Shown here one piece after another: positions 23,078-34,797 of a DNA stretch of 64,000 bases. A program made the position numbers and the translations under genes. The notes under the pieces were generated by a model, which worked only from the letters and a program-made list of their open reading frames with translations, made no database searches and was not told the DNA's origin. Every line of letters starts with the position of its first letter. The stretch's first letter is position 1. The stretch lies in the NCBI RefSeq assembly GCF_023278565.1, contig NC_064673.1, forward strand, positions 3,224,001 through 3,288,000. The letters are read 5' to 3'. Source of the DNA: Colletotrichum lupini (Eukaryota; Ascomycota; Sordariomycetes; Glomerellales; Glomerellaceae).

Positions 23078-26000
23078 CTAGTCCAACTCCTTGCCAATCT
23101 TGTCAAACTCCCGACGCCACTCAGCGACCTTCTCGACCTTCTTGAAGGGGTCAAGGTTCATGGCCTCGCTGTCCACGTACACGCTCTCCCCAAGAGTGAG
23201 TTCGCCTCGCCCAACGAAATTGCCCAGTTCAAAGCTCGCATACTTGGAGCTGGCATTAGAACGGCCACCGTCTTCCCAAACTCCAACCTTGAAGGTCGCA
23301 CCCGGCCGGAAGAAAAAGTTGGACCCTTTGGCGGCGCCACTCCGCGTTCCACTGTTGACAATCTTTGCCGAAGTGTGAGGCTTGTTGGACTCATCCTCTT
23401 TGTGAATCTGGGAAGCGTTGTTTCCGTTGCCGCCACTTGGTTTGCTGTTGCTCGAGGTTACCTTCCCGCCGCTGTTGTTGCTGCCGTTCCCGTTGCCACG
23501 ATCGCGGCAGTCGGCATCCTTCGCGGAACCGTACCCTTGAGATCCGTAGCCCTGAGAGCCATAGCCCTGTGAGCCATAGCCTTGGGAACCATACCCTTTG
23601 GGCTGGGAACTGTTGTCCTTGGTTGACACTGAGAAAGACATCCCAGGAACACCAATCTTGAAGCCTTCTTTGGAAGAAGTGGTCTTATCGTTCTGAGGCT
23701 CGGGGTTCCTTTCACCTTCTTTGGTAGTGTTCCCACGATAGAAACCGTCTTGGGGAATGATGGCAGCATTCTTGCTACCAATTTCAATGTTCGACGGGAA
23801 TGGCTGCATGGGCGCCTCGCGAACATCCTCAATGAGAAGGACCAAATGTTTCTTCCAGATCGAGTCGTCCACCTTCTTGTAGAAGTTGAGCTTGCAGCGG
23901 CCCGCGGAAAGTTGCGTGTTCGGCGCACGAGTAATGACATGATCAATGTTGGCTTCGTTTGCTGTATGAACTTGGTAAGCCGAATGTCAGAGGTAAGACT
24001 AGCAGCATGAATGCACTTACGAGTTCCGTAGAGGTAGAATGGCATGAAAGTATCCGGGTACTTATCGAGGCGATACTTCGAGTTCAATGGGCGGCTAACA
24101 ACGGTCTTCCCCAACTGAACACAAACGTCTTGGAGGATGATGCCGCTAAAATCGTTAGTGGGATCCATTCCTAACACATAACGGGCCACGAGTTGACATG
24201 CTACTTACGACTCTTTTGTCATAATCTGACCATCGAAGTGGCCCTTCTGCTCAATGACATCCTTGGCCATGACCTTGCGCTGAGTCACGAGCAGCATCGG
24301 CTCGGTGGGGTTCGACTTCTTCAAAGCAATGTACTTGGCCTTCGACTTCTCGTCAAAGCTCGCGTTGACTATGAGTTGCTGTCGATGGTTCGCCACATGG
24401 AACATAGGCAGATGGATCAGGAAGATCTCCTCTGTGCCCTGAATGAGAAAGCTGTGGAAATCCGGCGCCGGTGTGTTGCGCTTGCGGACGATCTGCAGAT
24501 GCAGGTCAGCTACTGACACAAAATGATAGACTTTCAAGAACAAACCTTAGTCTCCTTCGCGACGACATCATAGAAGATGTCGGCGAGTTGATTTGTGAAG
24601 TTGCCGTCAGTAGGGAATGGGGACATGACGACGTTTCGCAACACCATCAAGTCTTGTGAACTCTGCTCTAGGCCGAGCCGCTTGACATAGTTTGCCTTAC
24701 ACTCTCCGTACAGTTCGTCTGAGAATTCGGTGGAAGTCAAGAAGAGAGGAATTTTGGTAGGATCGTCGTCTGGGCTATCAACAGAAAGGGCCTCAATGAC
24801 TCTCTGCATGAGGTAGTTGGCCTCTTCGATATCATCGTTCAAGCGTCCGTCTTCGTAGCGGAAGTTCAGCGCGAAGGCGTTGATGTTGAGGTCTGAACCC
24901 AGACTTCTCAGGAGTTTCATGACCTTTTCGTCATCCGGTCTGGCTTCATCTTCGGCAATAATGGAAGTGTTCGTCTTTTTGACAATCTCATCCCTGATAC
25001 GCTTCTTCTCGGCCTCGATCTTCTCCTCGGTTGCATTCGACTCAAGCTCAGATGGGAGCATGTTGAAAGGCACGCAGACGAAAGGACTTTTGGAGTCTGT
25101 CAACGCTGCCCACTCTGCTGACAGCTTCATCGAGTGTGTCAGCATGAAACATGAAAAGACAGCACAAACAATCCTGAGAATGATGAAGAAAGTGAATGAG
25201 ACATACCCTGCTGCAAGTCCAAGTAACCTCTCCAAGTAAGGCACCATAGCCTTCGGCATCAAGACCAATTGTCCTATTTGATAACCACGTCGAAACTGCA
25301 GAGGCACCGGATTTACTGCAGTGAATATGCATAGTTAGTTTCTTCTCCATTACTGATAGATCTCTTCCAATAGGTAGACTGACCTTCCTTCGACACCGTA
25401 GATGCCAATGCTGGTGACCGAGCCTCGGGATAAGTAAGGACTCGTCCAGGTGACCAAGAACCGCATACGATTGTCACGGTAGCAAAGGCCACCAGCGGGA
25501 TAAGGGATGTAGCCTGCTTTGTGGGGGTCAACAGTAATGGAGTCGGCAAAGCGCATGGCGAACAAATCATCCTGAGTCTGGGCACGAAGTGTCGCATCCG
25601 GCACAAAGCCATCGGCCGCACCCATGTCAGTGGGAAGATTCATGACATCTCCTGGCCGATAGTCCTTTGGCAACATGGAGCAGAAATATCCACCTGAAAT
25701 GAAGTTAGCGCATTCAGTTGCAAACGGAGTCGATTCTCAAAGGCTCGGAACACTTACCCCAGGCAGCGTCGGCATGAACAACAAAAGATAATCCTTTCGC
25801 TTGGAATTGCTTGCGCAGGGCTAGAACACCGCTGAGAGAGTCCACGGCACCCTCTTTGAAAGTAAGGTCAGATTTTGATCAACTCAGTGCGTTCCGTTGG
25901 CTCTCTCTTACCTTCCGTGGAACCTATGATAGCAACCACCGCATAAACGGGCTGTCCTTTGTCAAGATTCTCCTGCAATTTCTTCTCCAACGCGCCCAAA

Positions 26001-27258
26001 TCCAGGCGAGCTCCTGCATCAACTGGAATGCCGATGACGTTATCGGAGCCCAAGCCGCTAATTGCTAGATTATTTGAATGCGATCAGTCTCCAATCAGTA
26101 CATTGAAAGAAAGGCAATTACTTACCAGCACCCTTGGGCCAAGAGTAGTGCCTGGTATTCGACAACATGTATTGGCCTGGTAGTTCAAGCCCGAACTCTC
26201 GCTCCAACTCATCCTTTCCAGTGGACTGGATGGTGAACTTCTTCATTATATATGAAAGGAATGCATTGGACACCCCGTGCTCCTGATATAGTCGATCAGG
26301 TAGATCAAGAATGTCGGATGGCTTCAAGTTGAGCAGATCCCAGGTCGATAGATCAGTGAATAACTTTGTTTCACCCTTGCAAGTCTCAACTTTGAAAGCC
26401 TCCGACAGGAAGTTGAGTGCCTCGCCATTCCCAAAGGCCTTGCGAAGCGATAGGGGATAGAACTTCAGGTTTCGAGCTGGGAAGGTATGAGTAACCGATA
26501 TTGTAAGGCGATAGTTGATACATACCGACCCTAGAAATCAGTCGTTAGCGTCTGACAGTGTTGCAGAGACTGAAGGACCTCACCACATGGATTCCAGATT
26601 GGCAACGGTGCCGTCACAAGTCACATGGCCCCAGGAAGTAGGCACTTCGGTGTTGTCTTCCTTAATGTTGTAACCAAAGAGATCGCACAGCTGCTCGCCC
26701 ACTTCTATCTCTGCCAAGGTCGACAGTGGACTTGCTTCGAACGCGACGTTGTTTGGATTGTAGAGCATCGTCATGAAGTATCCCAGCATTGAAGGCATGG
26801 TAAGGTCAGTGCACCTAAGTCAATCAGTTCAAGAATGGCGCACTAAGAAGAGGCTAAGCGAAAAGCACTGACATATGAGCTTCATAACGAGGGGACCAGA
26901 ATGGTATGCTTGACTTGCCCAGGATGTTGGAGGCCTTTCGAACGGCATTCTGGAGCTTGTCCATGGAATTGCGGAAAGCAGGCGTGTTCTGTGTCTTCTC
27001 ATCGATGAAATTCTGCTTTCATATCAGCATCATGGCCGTTTTGTACTTATCAAGCAGTTGAGTATCTTGGTAACGTACTCCATCTTCAGGGTAGTAACTC
27101 TTTCGCGCACTCTCAAGTTCATCTAAAATGATGTTGATGTTTTTCTTGAAGTATGGAAGGTTCTCGGCTTGTGGCCCAATGAAGTACGACGAGATGATCT
27201 GATGAGACTCATCCTCGTAGGTGGCCGTGGTATTGTACGTCGTATTTTTGGAAGTCAT
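23078..27258 (-). CDS. Group II PLP-dependent decarboxylase (tyrosine decarboxylase-like) with long C-terminal extension
   Basis: Thirteen exons on the minus strand: 27258-27079, 27012-26873, 26814-26584, 26530-26526, 26476-26126, 26064-25912, 25853-25758, 25693-25384, 25315-25207, 25124-24546, 24492-24209, 24145-24021 and 23961-23078. They sum to 3,447 nt, or 1,148 residues. Family motifs are the cofactor-stacking HADAAWGG (H380) and SITVDPHKAGYIPYPAGG with the PLP-binding lysine K444. The enzyme should decarboxylate an amino acid to an amine. The substrate is not readable; tyrosine or another aromatic or acidic amino acid is likely. Residues beyond about 620 form an extension not found in the short enzymes, with five GYGSQ-type repeats at 977-1001 and a Ser/Asn/Gly-rich linker. 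No signal peptide is seen, so it is probably cytosolic. Exon 4 is only 5 nt long. Confidence 0.9.
23522..23596 (-). repeat. Coding minisatellite, 5 x 15 bp (GYGSQ repeats)
   Basis: Five 15-bp units encode GYGSQ four times and then GYGSA in the last exon of the decarboxylase. The units differ at third positions. Copy number may vary between strains without breaking the frame. Confidence 0.9.
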
Positions 27259-28827
27259 GATGGGAGAAGAAGTAAAATGGTGGTCGATGAGTTTCAGCGG
27301 TAAGCTGGGCGCCGTTTTTCACAACTGAAAGCGAAAGGAGAAGCCTTATAAATACATGCACAACTCGATCTAAGAATTCTCCAGTTGTCGCCTTCTGAAT
27401 CTCGTTGAAACTTCTTTCGACCCTTTTGCGGTTGAGCCAATGGGTAGATGGCACTGCATTTCGCAGTTTCGTGATGACGAAACGATATTATGCAGGCTGG
27501 CGATCAACAACCGCTTCCGCCTTCTAGGGCCTTCATGTATTCACCCATATTCATGCAAGGTCTTCATCGAATGACTTGACCGGTCAGGCCTTGCATCTCG
27601 TATGATGCCAGTTTCAATGACCCCTCACGGGAATGCCTTCCACATACTCACCGGTGTCATCCTAGCGAGGTTCCGATCAACTGGAAATTGCCTTTCCGTG
27701 AACGAAGCCAACGAATTACTGTGTGAAATATCGAAGATGTTCGATTCTCATGCATACCGCGCTGCCGTAGAAGCTTGGACCCGGGCGGGCTTTGCTCGAA
27801 CTCGCAGCGGGAGCATGCGTGTCTCACATAGCCGCCGCCTATCATGGAAGAGACAGGCGACGACGGCAACCCGCTGTATGAGTGAACAATTGCACGACAC
27901 TGACATGAGCCACTGTATCACTGCCATGTTTCCGTGATGAGGAGAATAGGAAGAGATTGTTAATGTACCTTACTTAGACTGAAAAGGGTGGACGGACACC
28001 CAATATCGAATACCATTAGCCAAACCTTTATTTTGAGCTCAAAACAGACCAATATACACGACGAATGAGGAAGCCCTAATGTCTCTGGAATGGCCGGCAC
28101 ACTAGACCTGGCGAGGGGTGAGAAACGAAGAGACTTTGTTGACTGTACTACCCAGAAGCTAACAAATTCCCAGGGAGTCGTGATAGTTCTGGTCCGATCG
28201 GGTATGATCCGGAATTATCACTGTCGGCCCGGGGAGATCGCTCCTAGAGTAGCACTGGGCACACAAACTGTTCGGCTACACCCGCGCACTTTAGAACTAG
28301 ATCGAGGTGGTTGCAGCAGAGGAGGGGTTTCAGGCTTGGCAGTCCACCTGTCGACTTTCACCAGCTTGAGCCTCTCGAATGGAGTTGTACGATTCTGAGA
28401 CAGCGTAACAGGCCCAGTAGGTATTCCGACGGAAACCGACTGAGCTGCACAAGTGAGGGGTTTGTGATTCACCGGTCGTTTTGCCAATCATGCATCTCAT
28501 GTATGCACGACTCGTGACGTGGATATCGACCATTGTGCGGGGCAACAATACCAATTAGGTGTCGTGATGATCTCATTCCAGCAACTTGAACTTCAATGCT
28601 TGCTCGCTTACACGGCTTCTTTGGTACCTGAACGCCCATCAGACTGGTTCAGAAAGCGGACATCGGAATGGTACTTATGTGATAAATAAACCAGACTATT
28701 ATTTTGGCTCTATCTATAGGACAGAAGCTATGTACGAAATATCTCTTCGACTCGCTGGCTCAGGTGTAGATTGCAGTTGCGAACTCTAGCCGTTCGAAGG
28801 GCACATTTAATTGCGATCAAAGTATTC
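27259..28827. other. Intergenic, no supported gene
   Basis: This is the shared space between two minus-strand genes. Frames at 27602-27937 and 28090-28398 have no domain content. The first few hundred bases upstream of 27258 should hold the decarboxylase promoter. Confidence 0.45.
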
Positions 28828-29775
28828 TTAGTTTGCAGACAGGAAGGCTTTCCACGCATCGATGACTGAACGGTTGGGCGCGGCTATTTCGATGACTTTT
28901 TTGCTTGTGGTCGACGCCGGGCATTTGCCTTCCCACAGAGTAACTGGAGCAGCTTTGATCGAGGAGATCACGTTCTTGGACTCTTTTGTTGCCAATACCA
29001 TAGCGTCCACAAGAGACACATCCCTGTACTCGACGTTGTCCACGGGCTCACCAATTGCCTCCTCCACCCACTGAACAATTTCTCGACCAGTCACATCTGT
29101 AGGCCCATTCAGAACATACTTTGCCCCATTATGCCGAGAAGGATCTTGCTTCCACAGCAAATGAGCAGCAAAAGTACCAATATCGTCAGGGTCTATTGCG
29201 CCTACGGGTGCGTCCTTGTCCGCGATGAGCTTCAGGATTCCCTGCTTCTTCGTTTGACGGTATTCTTTGACAAACTCAACCGCACTGTATAGGTGTGCCG
29301 CGAAGAAAATGTTTGGCTGCAGGGACGTCCACTTGAGTTCTCTGAATTCTGGCGAACTCAACATGGTCTCAATAGCCCAATGAGTCCGCGGGTAGTAAGC
29401 CTCGAAGTCTGGACGAACGTTGGCAGCCGTTGTGGAGATGCGCACAACGTACTGTACGCCGGCCATCAGTGCGGCCTGGTGGAAGGTCGATTCCTCGGCG
29501 AATTGGCTCGGACCGTTGTGTGATGCGATGAAAGCCTTGATGACGTTCTGTTCGCGCAGCCAAGAGGCATTGATATCGACCCAGTTCTTCTCGATCACTG
29601 TAACACTAGGGAGACTTGCAAGATGCTGGGCAGCCGACGAATCGATGGAACGCGTAAGAGCAAGGATGCGAGTGTCAGGCGAAACATCGCTATTACCCAG
29701 AAAACGGGAGAGAGTCTCGACGACACTTCGACCAGTGTTGCCCGTTGCGCCAGCGATGAGGATTGTAGGAGTCAT
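28828..29775 (-). CDS. NmrA-like NAD(P)-binding reductase
   Basis: A single exon of 315 residues. It opens with MTPTILIAGATGNTGRSVVETL, where GATGNTG is the glycine-rich dinucleotide-binding loop of a Rossmann fold typical of NmrA-like and atypical short-chain dehydrogenase proteins. Later segments (VQYVVRISTTAA, GAIDPDDIGTFAAHLL, KYVLNGPTDVTGREIVQWVEEAIG) follow the usual order in this family. Some members are redox sensors and others reduce quinones or secondary-metabolite intermediates; the sequence does not decide between these. The frame stays open 44 codons upstream of 29775, but I chose the ATG at 29775 because the glycine-rich loop normally lies within the first ten residues. No signal peptide, so probably cytosolic. 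Confidence 0.9.
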   Translation of the reverse strand: MTPTILIAGATGNTGRSVVETLSRFLGNSDVSPDTRILALTRSIDSSAAQHLASLPSVTVIEKNWVDINASWLREQNVIKAFIASHNGPSQFAEESTFHQAALMAGVQYVVRISTTAANVRPDFEAYYPRTHWAIETMLSSPEFRELKWTSLQPNIFFAAHLYSAVEFVKEYRQTKKQGILKLIADKDAPVGAIDPDDIGTFAAHLLWKQDPSRHNGAKYVLNGPTDVTGREIVQWVEEAIGEPVDNVEYRDVSLVDAMVLATKESKNVISSIKAAPVTLWEGKCPASTTSKKVIEIAAPNRSVIDAWKAFLSAN

Positions 29776-31810
29776 GATGGTTGTAGATAAAACTTCGAAA
29801 TATCGCGATCCTCGAAATTTGCCAGAAAAGAATTTGAGACAAACGCCTTGAATTGTCCTTTGAATCGATAATTGTACTTTTGTAATGCCACGACACATGT
29901 TAATCATTCTATGGCCTTTATATCTAACCTACCTGATGGCGAAGAGTCCTTGCGGAGATCTGCGCCGCTGCGGAGTTTGCGGACAACCCACCGGGACGTA
30001 CACAAATCGCCCTTTATAGAAACCAGACTTTGTCACTAGTCCGCAATCAATTAGTAAGCTCTGCAACGTTATGTCGGCGTCGTGATGGCATCTTTCACCC
30101 CAGGCCACGCCTTTGATCGCGTAATTTCAATTATACAATTCCTGAAATCAACTCATTGGTGTTGTGGATAGGGCTGTCAGCAAGACTCTCGTCCCTACCC
30201 CCCATTCCCAGGAACACTGCATCTCTATTGCATATCTCGATGCCCATGTTGTGACCAGGAGACTGTCCGCCAGAAGAGCAAGTACTCACTGTAATTTTCG
30301 GTTCTGCGAACAAAAATTCGGGTTTCTAGTACCGTAAGCTTAAGTTGATCAGTTCGACAAAAAATAGGACTAGCATCAGCACTCCACGAGAGGCCTGTTA
30401 CGAGCGTTGCCACATGCTACTCACATAAGCTCCTTTGATAGATCCTTCTGTACTTCTCGCTCGCTTGGTTTCAAGAAGGAACACTCCCTTTCTATGCCCA
30501 TTTTTGCATGCCATAAATTGTGAGATATCTGAACAAGTAAATGAGGCCGCAGGCGTTGCTGGGAAAGCTACCATGCAGTCTTCCTTTCCTTGAACGAATT
30601 GCATGTCTTGATCATATTATATGTTGCGCAGCATGGTGAAATGAATTGAGAAAAAGGTTTTTGAAGTCACATTGCTCGCCTAGAGACGAAATCACATATT
30701 ATTGTTTATATGTTCTGTTGGTTGATTGCGGCGCGCTGAGATGCTCCCGCATTTCCGCGTCTATTTCGCCTTTCCGGCGTGATGCTACAATAGCTTTGCC
30801 TGATCATTCCTGCTCTCAAAGGCTCTTCTAAAGGAAGCCGAAGCCGCATAAGTTTGGGCTCTGGTGGTCACCTGATGGCATTGTCCAGGTAGACGTCAGG
30901 GGGACCAACATGGCGGGGCTGGTAAACTTACAGCTGTAACGTCGAAATAGCTACGCCACGTTGTGCTACTTGCATCGCGCTCTCCGGTGGCCGATGCGTA
31001 GACCATGCTAATGCCCGAGGCAATAAGCTCACGCCGTTTTTCAATGAAAATACCCACTTGTTGTCTGCTTTAACGGACAGGGACAATGCGAGGCAAACAA
31101 ACAAGCGTGCACGGTGCATCGCAATTGGTAGTCTTAAACTCAACCACGCAGGTTCCAACAGCTTGGTATTAACCATGCCACAAATCTGACCGTTCAATCT
31201 TTAATAGTGTAGTGCAGGATTAGGCGTTCGTTGCTGCCCGCAATCAACTCGTCTCCGCGACGACTCTTTCCAAGGAGGTCGCAGATACACTACTCCGTAC
31301 CGCGTACATAGACAGATCAATTACTGTAACTGGCCTGCCTGGCACCGCTGCTAGCTTCTTACGATTTCCATACAGCCGGCGGGATGGTTGCCGTAATAAG
31401 CTTTTTTCGGAAGCTTACACAAACTCTAATCGGTCCCGATTCCTTGCATGCCAGTTTCAACCTTCCTACGGCAACTTTCTCATGGGCAGCAAGGCAGACG
31501 TTGACACAGGCGCGAGACACTTCGGCCACAAACAAAAAGCGAAAATTAGTGTCGTCGCAAGGCCGATACACTAACAAGCAGCACTTCCAGGGGGTGGTTC
31601 ATGATTCAAGGGTGCCTGCCAGGGGCACATCAAAAGCATGTTTCCCGACGAACCCAATCTGATGGGGAAACGAACTCAACCCTTAAGAATGTTCTCGTCC
31701 GTACCCTCCCCTCTCTGTCGCGTCCGTGGACGATCACTTCAACCTACGATACGGCAACCTTCCCTGGGGAGTTCGGGATCTCAACACTGTCAAACGTCCC
31801 CAAGTAGCTC
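29776..31810. other. Long intergenic region, no supported gene
   Basis: About 2 kb between divergent genes. Frames of 60-92 codons occur on both strands (for example 30398-30604, 30928-31197 and 31384-31662) with no recognisable domain. The DNA is not AT-rich and shows no RIP. It should contain the promoters of both flanking genes. Confidence 0.5.
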
Positions 31811-33397
31811 ATGATGAAGGACTCACAGGTTTCCCGCCTGCTCTTTGGCGTCGTGGCATTCGTCATCGCTGCGACGGCCGTCAATATTCCTCAACCTGTC
31901 GGACCAGCCCATCAGGAAATCCAGGGACCGATAGTATGGGCAGCTTGTCCCGGGGACATTCGACCTTTCAAAGGCAACAACGCCACATCGGCTCTCCAAT
32001 GTACAAACTTCTCGGTCCCATTGAACTACAATGACCTTGGGGGTCCTCAAGTTCAGTTGGGGATAGTCAAACTCCCGGCACAAGGCAAGCGCATTGGCAA
32101 TCTCTTCGTGAATCCCGGCGGGCCTGGAGGGGCAGCGTCAAGCATGGTCGCACGAATGGCTTCGAAAGGGATTTATATCAGCGACGCAGTACGCCAGTCA
32201 TTCGACATCATTGGAATGGACCCAAGAGGCGTTGGCCTGAGTACACCGCAGAAGTGTGACACGAATCTGGCCAATCAGCCAAGCGAGTTTGATGCGACTA
32301 CGCCGGAGGGTTTCCAGAAGCTGTTCAACTACAACAAAGCTGTGGGTGAGTCTTGCCGGGCAATGACTGGTCCACTGTTCGACAACATGGACACAACATT
32401 CGTCGCCAAGGACATGGAGGCTGTCCGTGTGGGTAAGATCTATTCCCTATTAAATTATCCTGGCTGGAGGAGCTGACAACAGACAGCTACTGGCGGAGAA
32501 CCCATGAACTATTTCGGAGTGTCATATGGAACACAGCTTGGGGCTCAATATGCTGCACTGTTCCCCAAGGCAATCCGTGCCATGGCGCTTGATGGGATGT
32601 TGCAGCACACTGGATCTTTCGCATCGAACATCATGACACAAGCCACGTCCTTGGACGCCACCATCCAGGCATTCTTTCGGTTCTGCGAAGCTAACGCGAC
32701 TAATTGCGGAGAGGGAGGACAGGACATCCGACAGACATGGAACAAGATCCTCGAAGTCGCGGGCGCGGGAAACCTCAAGGCGGCCGAGTGCGACGGGACC
32801 ATCAAAACCGGCTGCTTGCCTGTTGCCACACCAAACAACGTGATAGGCTCTGCACGGTCGACTCTGGAGTTCCCCCAAGACCGGAGGGCATTTGCCGAAA
32901 TGCTTAAGCTCGGGGCCACCGGGAATGGCTCCTTCTTTACTCCAGGCCTACTATCCGGTGACATTTTTACCGACTCTCGCTCTTTATCCATTACAAACGT
33001 GCAGTGCCAGGACGGACATTTCTTCGCTGCTAAGGATCATGTCGAAGTACAGCGAGTGGCTGATATGACCCGGACTTTCACGACTACACCAGGCATGGGA
33101 GAGTTTTGGCATCGGGTGATTGACTGCACCGGGTACCCGGTTAAGATCACGAATCCGCGGACGGCGTTGAATATTAAGGACACGCCGCCCATCTTGCTCG
33201 TACATTCGAGATTTGACCCGGCGACGAGCCTGGTGTATGCGGCTGGTATGATGGAGGAGTTTCAAAACGCTACTTTACTTCTCAGAGAAGGATCTGGGCA
33301 TACAAGCTATCTGCTGAAGGGTGATGCCTCACGCGTTGTAGACGACTATTTGATCAATCTCAAGATGCCGGCGCCTGGTACGGTGGTTTCGAGTTAG
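31811..33397 (+). CDS. Secreted TAP-type alpha/beta hydrolase (tripeptidyl/prolyl aminopeptidase family)
   Basis: Two exons, 31811-32432 and 32487-33397, give 510 residues. The 54 bp intron has a GTAAGA donor and a CTGAC branch site. A donor 4 bases earlier paired with acceptor AG 32481-32482 would also keep the frame and change one residue. The N terminus is a signal peptide (LLFGVVAFVIAATA), so the enzyme is probably secreted. Family motifs are the oxyanion-hole NPGGPGG, the nucleophile elbow GVSYGTQ (S220), the acid in HSRFDPATS (D451) and the histidine in GSGHTSY (H479). The C-terminal part matches the TAP-like domain of actinobacterial and fungal aminopeptidases that release N-terminal peptides or proline. 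There are several N-glycosylation sites. The exact substrate is unknown. Confidence 0.92.
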
Positions 33398-34007
33398 CTA
33401 AGCTGAGTAAAGGGGCAACTAGAAAGTAAATCAAGTTCGACTTAAACAAACAACACCAGTTTCGTCGTGATTTCTTTCATTGTCAACCAATTCCTCACGC
33501 GACTGTAAGAACCTTCTTCCAAGTTTCGATTCATGCGCGAGATTGCCTCTGCCCTTCATGGAGCATGAACTCTTCGTGCTACAAGAACTGTCCTCTCGGC
33601 TGACTACTTTATACTGTTGTAGAAGGGGGTGTCATTACCTCAATATTCTCGTGTATCAAGAAGCGCGTGATGTGTGGGCCCATGTCAATAACTTTCTTGG
33701 CTGGGGAGTAGACTACCGCAATCTGCATCAGATGAACTCTGAGCCAGGCATCACCTCAACTCACTATAGACCCTCATGGATAACAGAATTCTCGAAGACT
33801 TGAGATCATCAGGATAGGCTCATTGTGAGAGGTTCTCGTCTCCAAAGCTCTAGCAGCCTTCGAGATATGGAAAGTGATATATCGAAGTCGAGGGGAAACA
33901 ACTAGATCTTGAGTGCTTCCTTGTGGATAAGATTCGGGCTGTAGCGCGTCGTTACAGTTGATTAGATAAGTCATGAGGCGTTGAGCAAGTCACAAAAGGA
34001 CAAAAAG
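33398..34007. other. Intergenic, no supported gene
   Basis: A plus-strand frame at 33480-33803 is open but has no domain or splice support. Nothing else is visible. Confidence 0.45.
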
Positions 34008-34079
34008 GGCACGACCTGGATTCGAACCAGGGACTCATGCAACCACCCTGCATCGCTCTGGCCTACGAGCGCTCGTACC
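34008..34079 (-). tRNA. tRNA-like sequence (possible tRNA-His(GTG) pseudogene)
   Basis: Read on the minus strand, these 72 nt fold into a complete cloverleaf. The 7-bp acceptor stem is GGTACGA with TCGTGCC (one G-T pair), the D stem is GCTC/GAGC, the anticodon stem is ATGCA/TGCAT and the T stem is CCTGG/CCAGG with loop TTCGAAT. A run of five T, a possible Pol III terminator, lies one base downstream. The B box (GGTTCGAATCC) is perfect. The anticodon loop GGGTGGT would place GTG at positions 34-36, but it has G where nearly all tRNAs have U33, and position 8 is G rather than U. I therefore treat it as tRNA-derived and possibly non-functional. Confidence 0.45.
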
Positions 34080-34797
34080 TATGGATATCTTCGGAACACA
34101 TGCAAGAGGAATAGACCATATACTTTCTGCGTGGTATGAGAAGACTCTGTGAGTCACCCATAAAGGACAGACTGATACCTTGGAAGACCGTCTTGACTAT
34201 CAAGGTTCGCACATCGGCGTGGCACACCTCACTACCTATACGGAAGAGAATGATGTTTTATTACCAAGGCCTATGGAGTAGCGAAAAGTTTCTCAACTAG
34301 ATTGCCCCGCTTGCATAGTTTTTGTCTTCGAGTCTCGTGGGAAATGCCAGCATCGTTACACCTATGGTGGCCAGAGTCTCCTAGAATTTTGGTAGGTTCA
34401 TCACGAGGGAAGCCAAGCTTTTGCTTCTTACAGCCATAGAAGTAAGTAAGAATAGGCTTGTCGAACGATGCAACACACCAAGAGATCCTAGCCTCTCATC
34501 CTTCCTGTTCCTGCGGACTCAAACGATTGATATTGTCAACATGTGGTTGCTGATGTATAGCGCACATCTGTTTCATACAATCAATAAGCTAATGGCAATA
34601 ACTGCCAAATAAAGCAAGTAAATACATTGTAATATTAATATCAACATAGTCGCAAGCACATAATATACAGAGTATCGTTCAAAGTAGATAGCAAATAGGA
34701 AAGGCCTCGCAGCTGATATCCTTCCACGGTCATATCGAATTCTTCGACGCCAGCACCGCCATATAAACAAGTCCACCTGTCTCGTCCAACTTATACA
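34080..34797. other. Intergenic, no supported gene
   Basis: No coding frame of note. The last 200 bp probably hold the 3' end of the esterase transcript. Confidence 0.4.

Noticed and set aside
23006..23572. Plus-strand frame of 188 codons
   Set aside because: It is antisense to the last exon of the decarboxylase, including the GYGSQ repeats.
30131..31662. Small frames between the reductase and the hydrolase
   Set aside because: None exceeds 92 codons, none has domain content, and frames on the two strands overlap.
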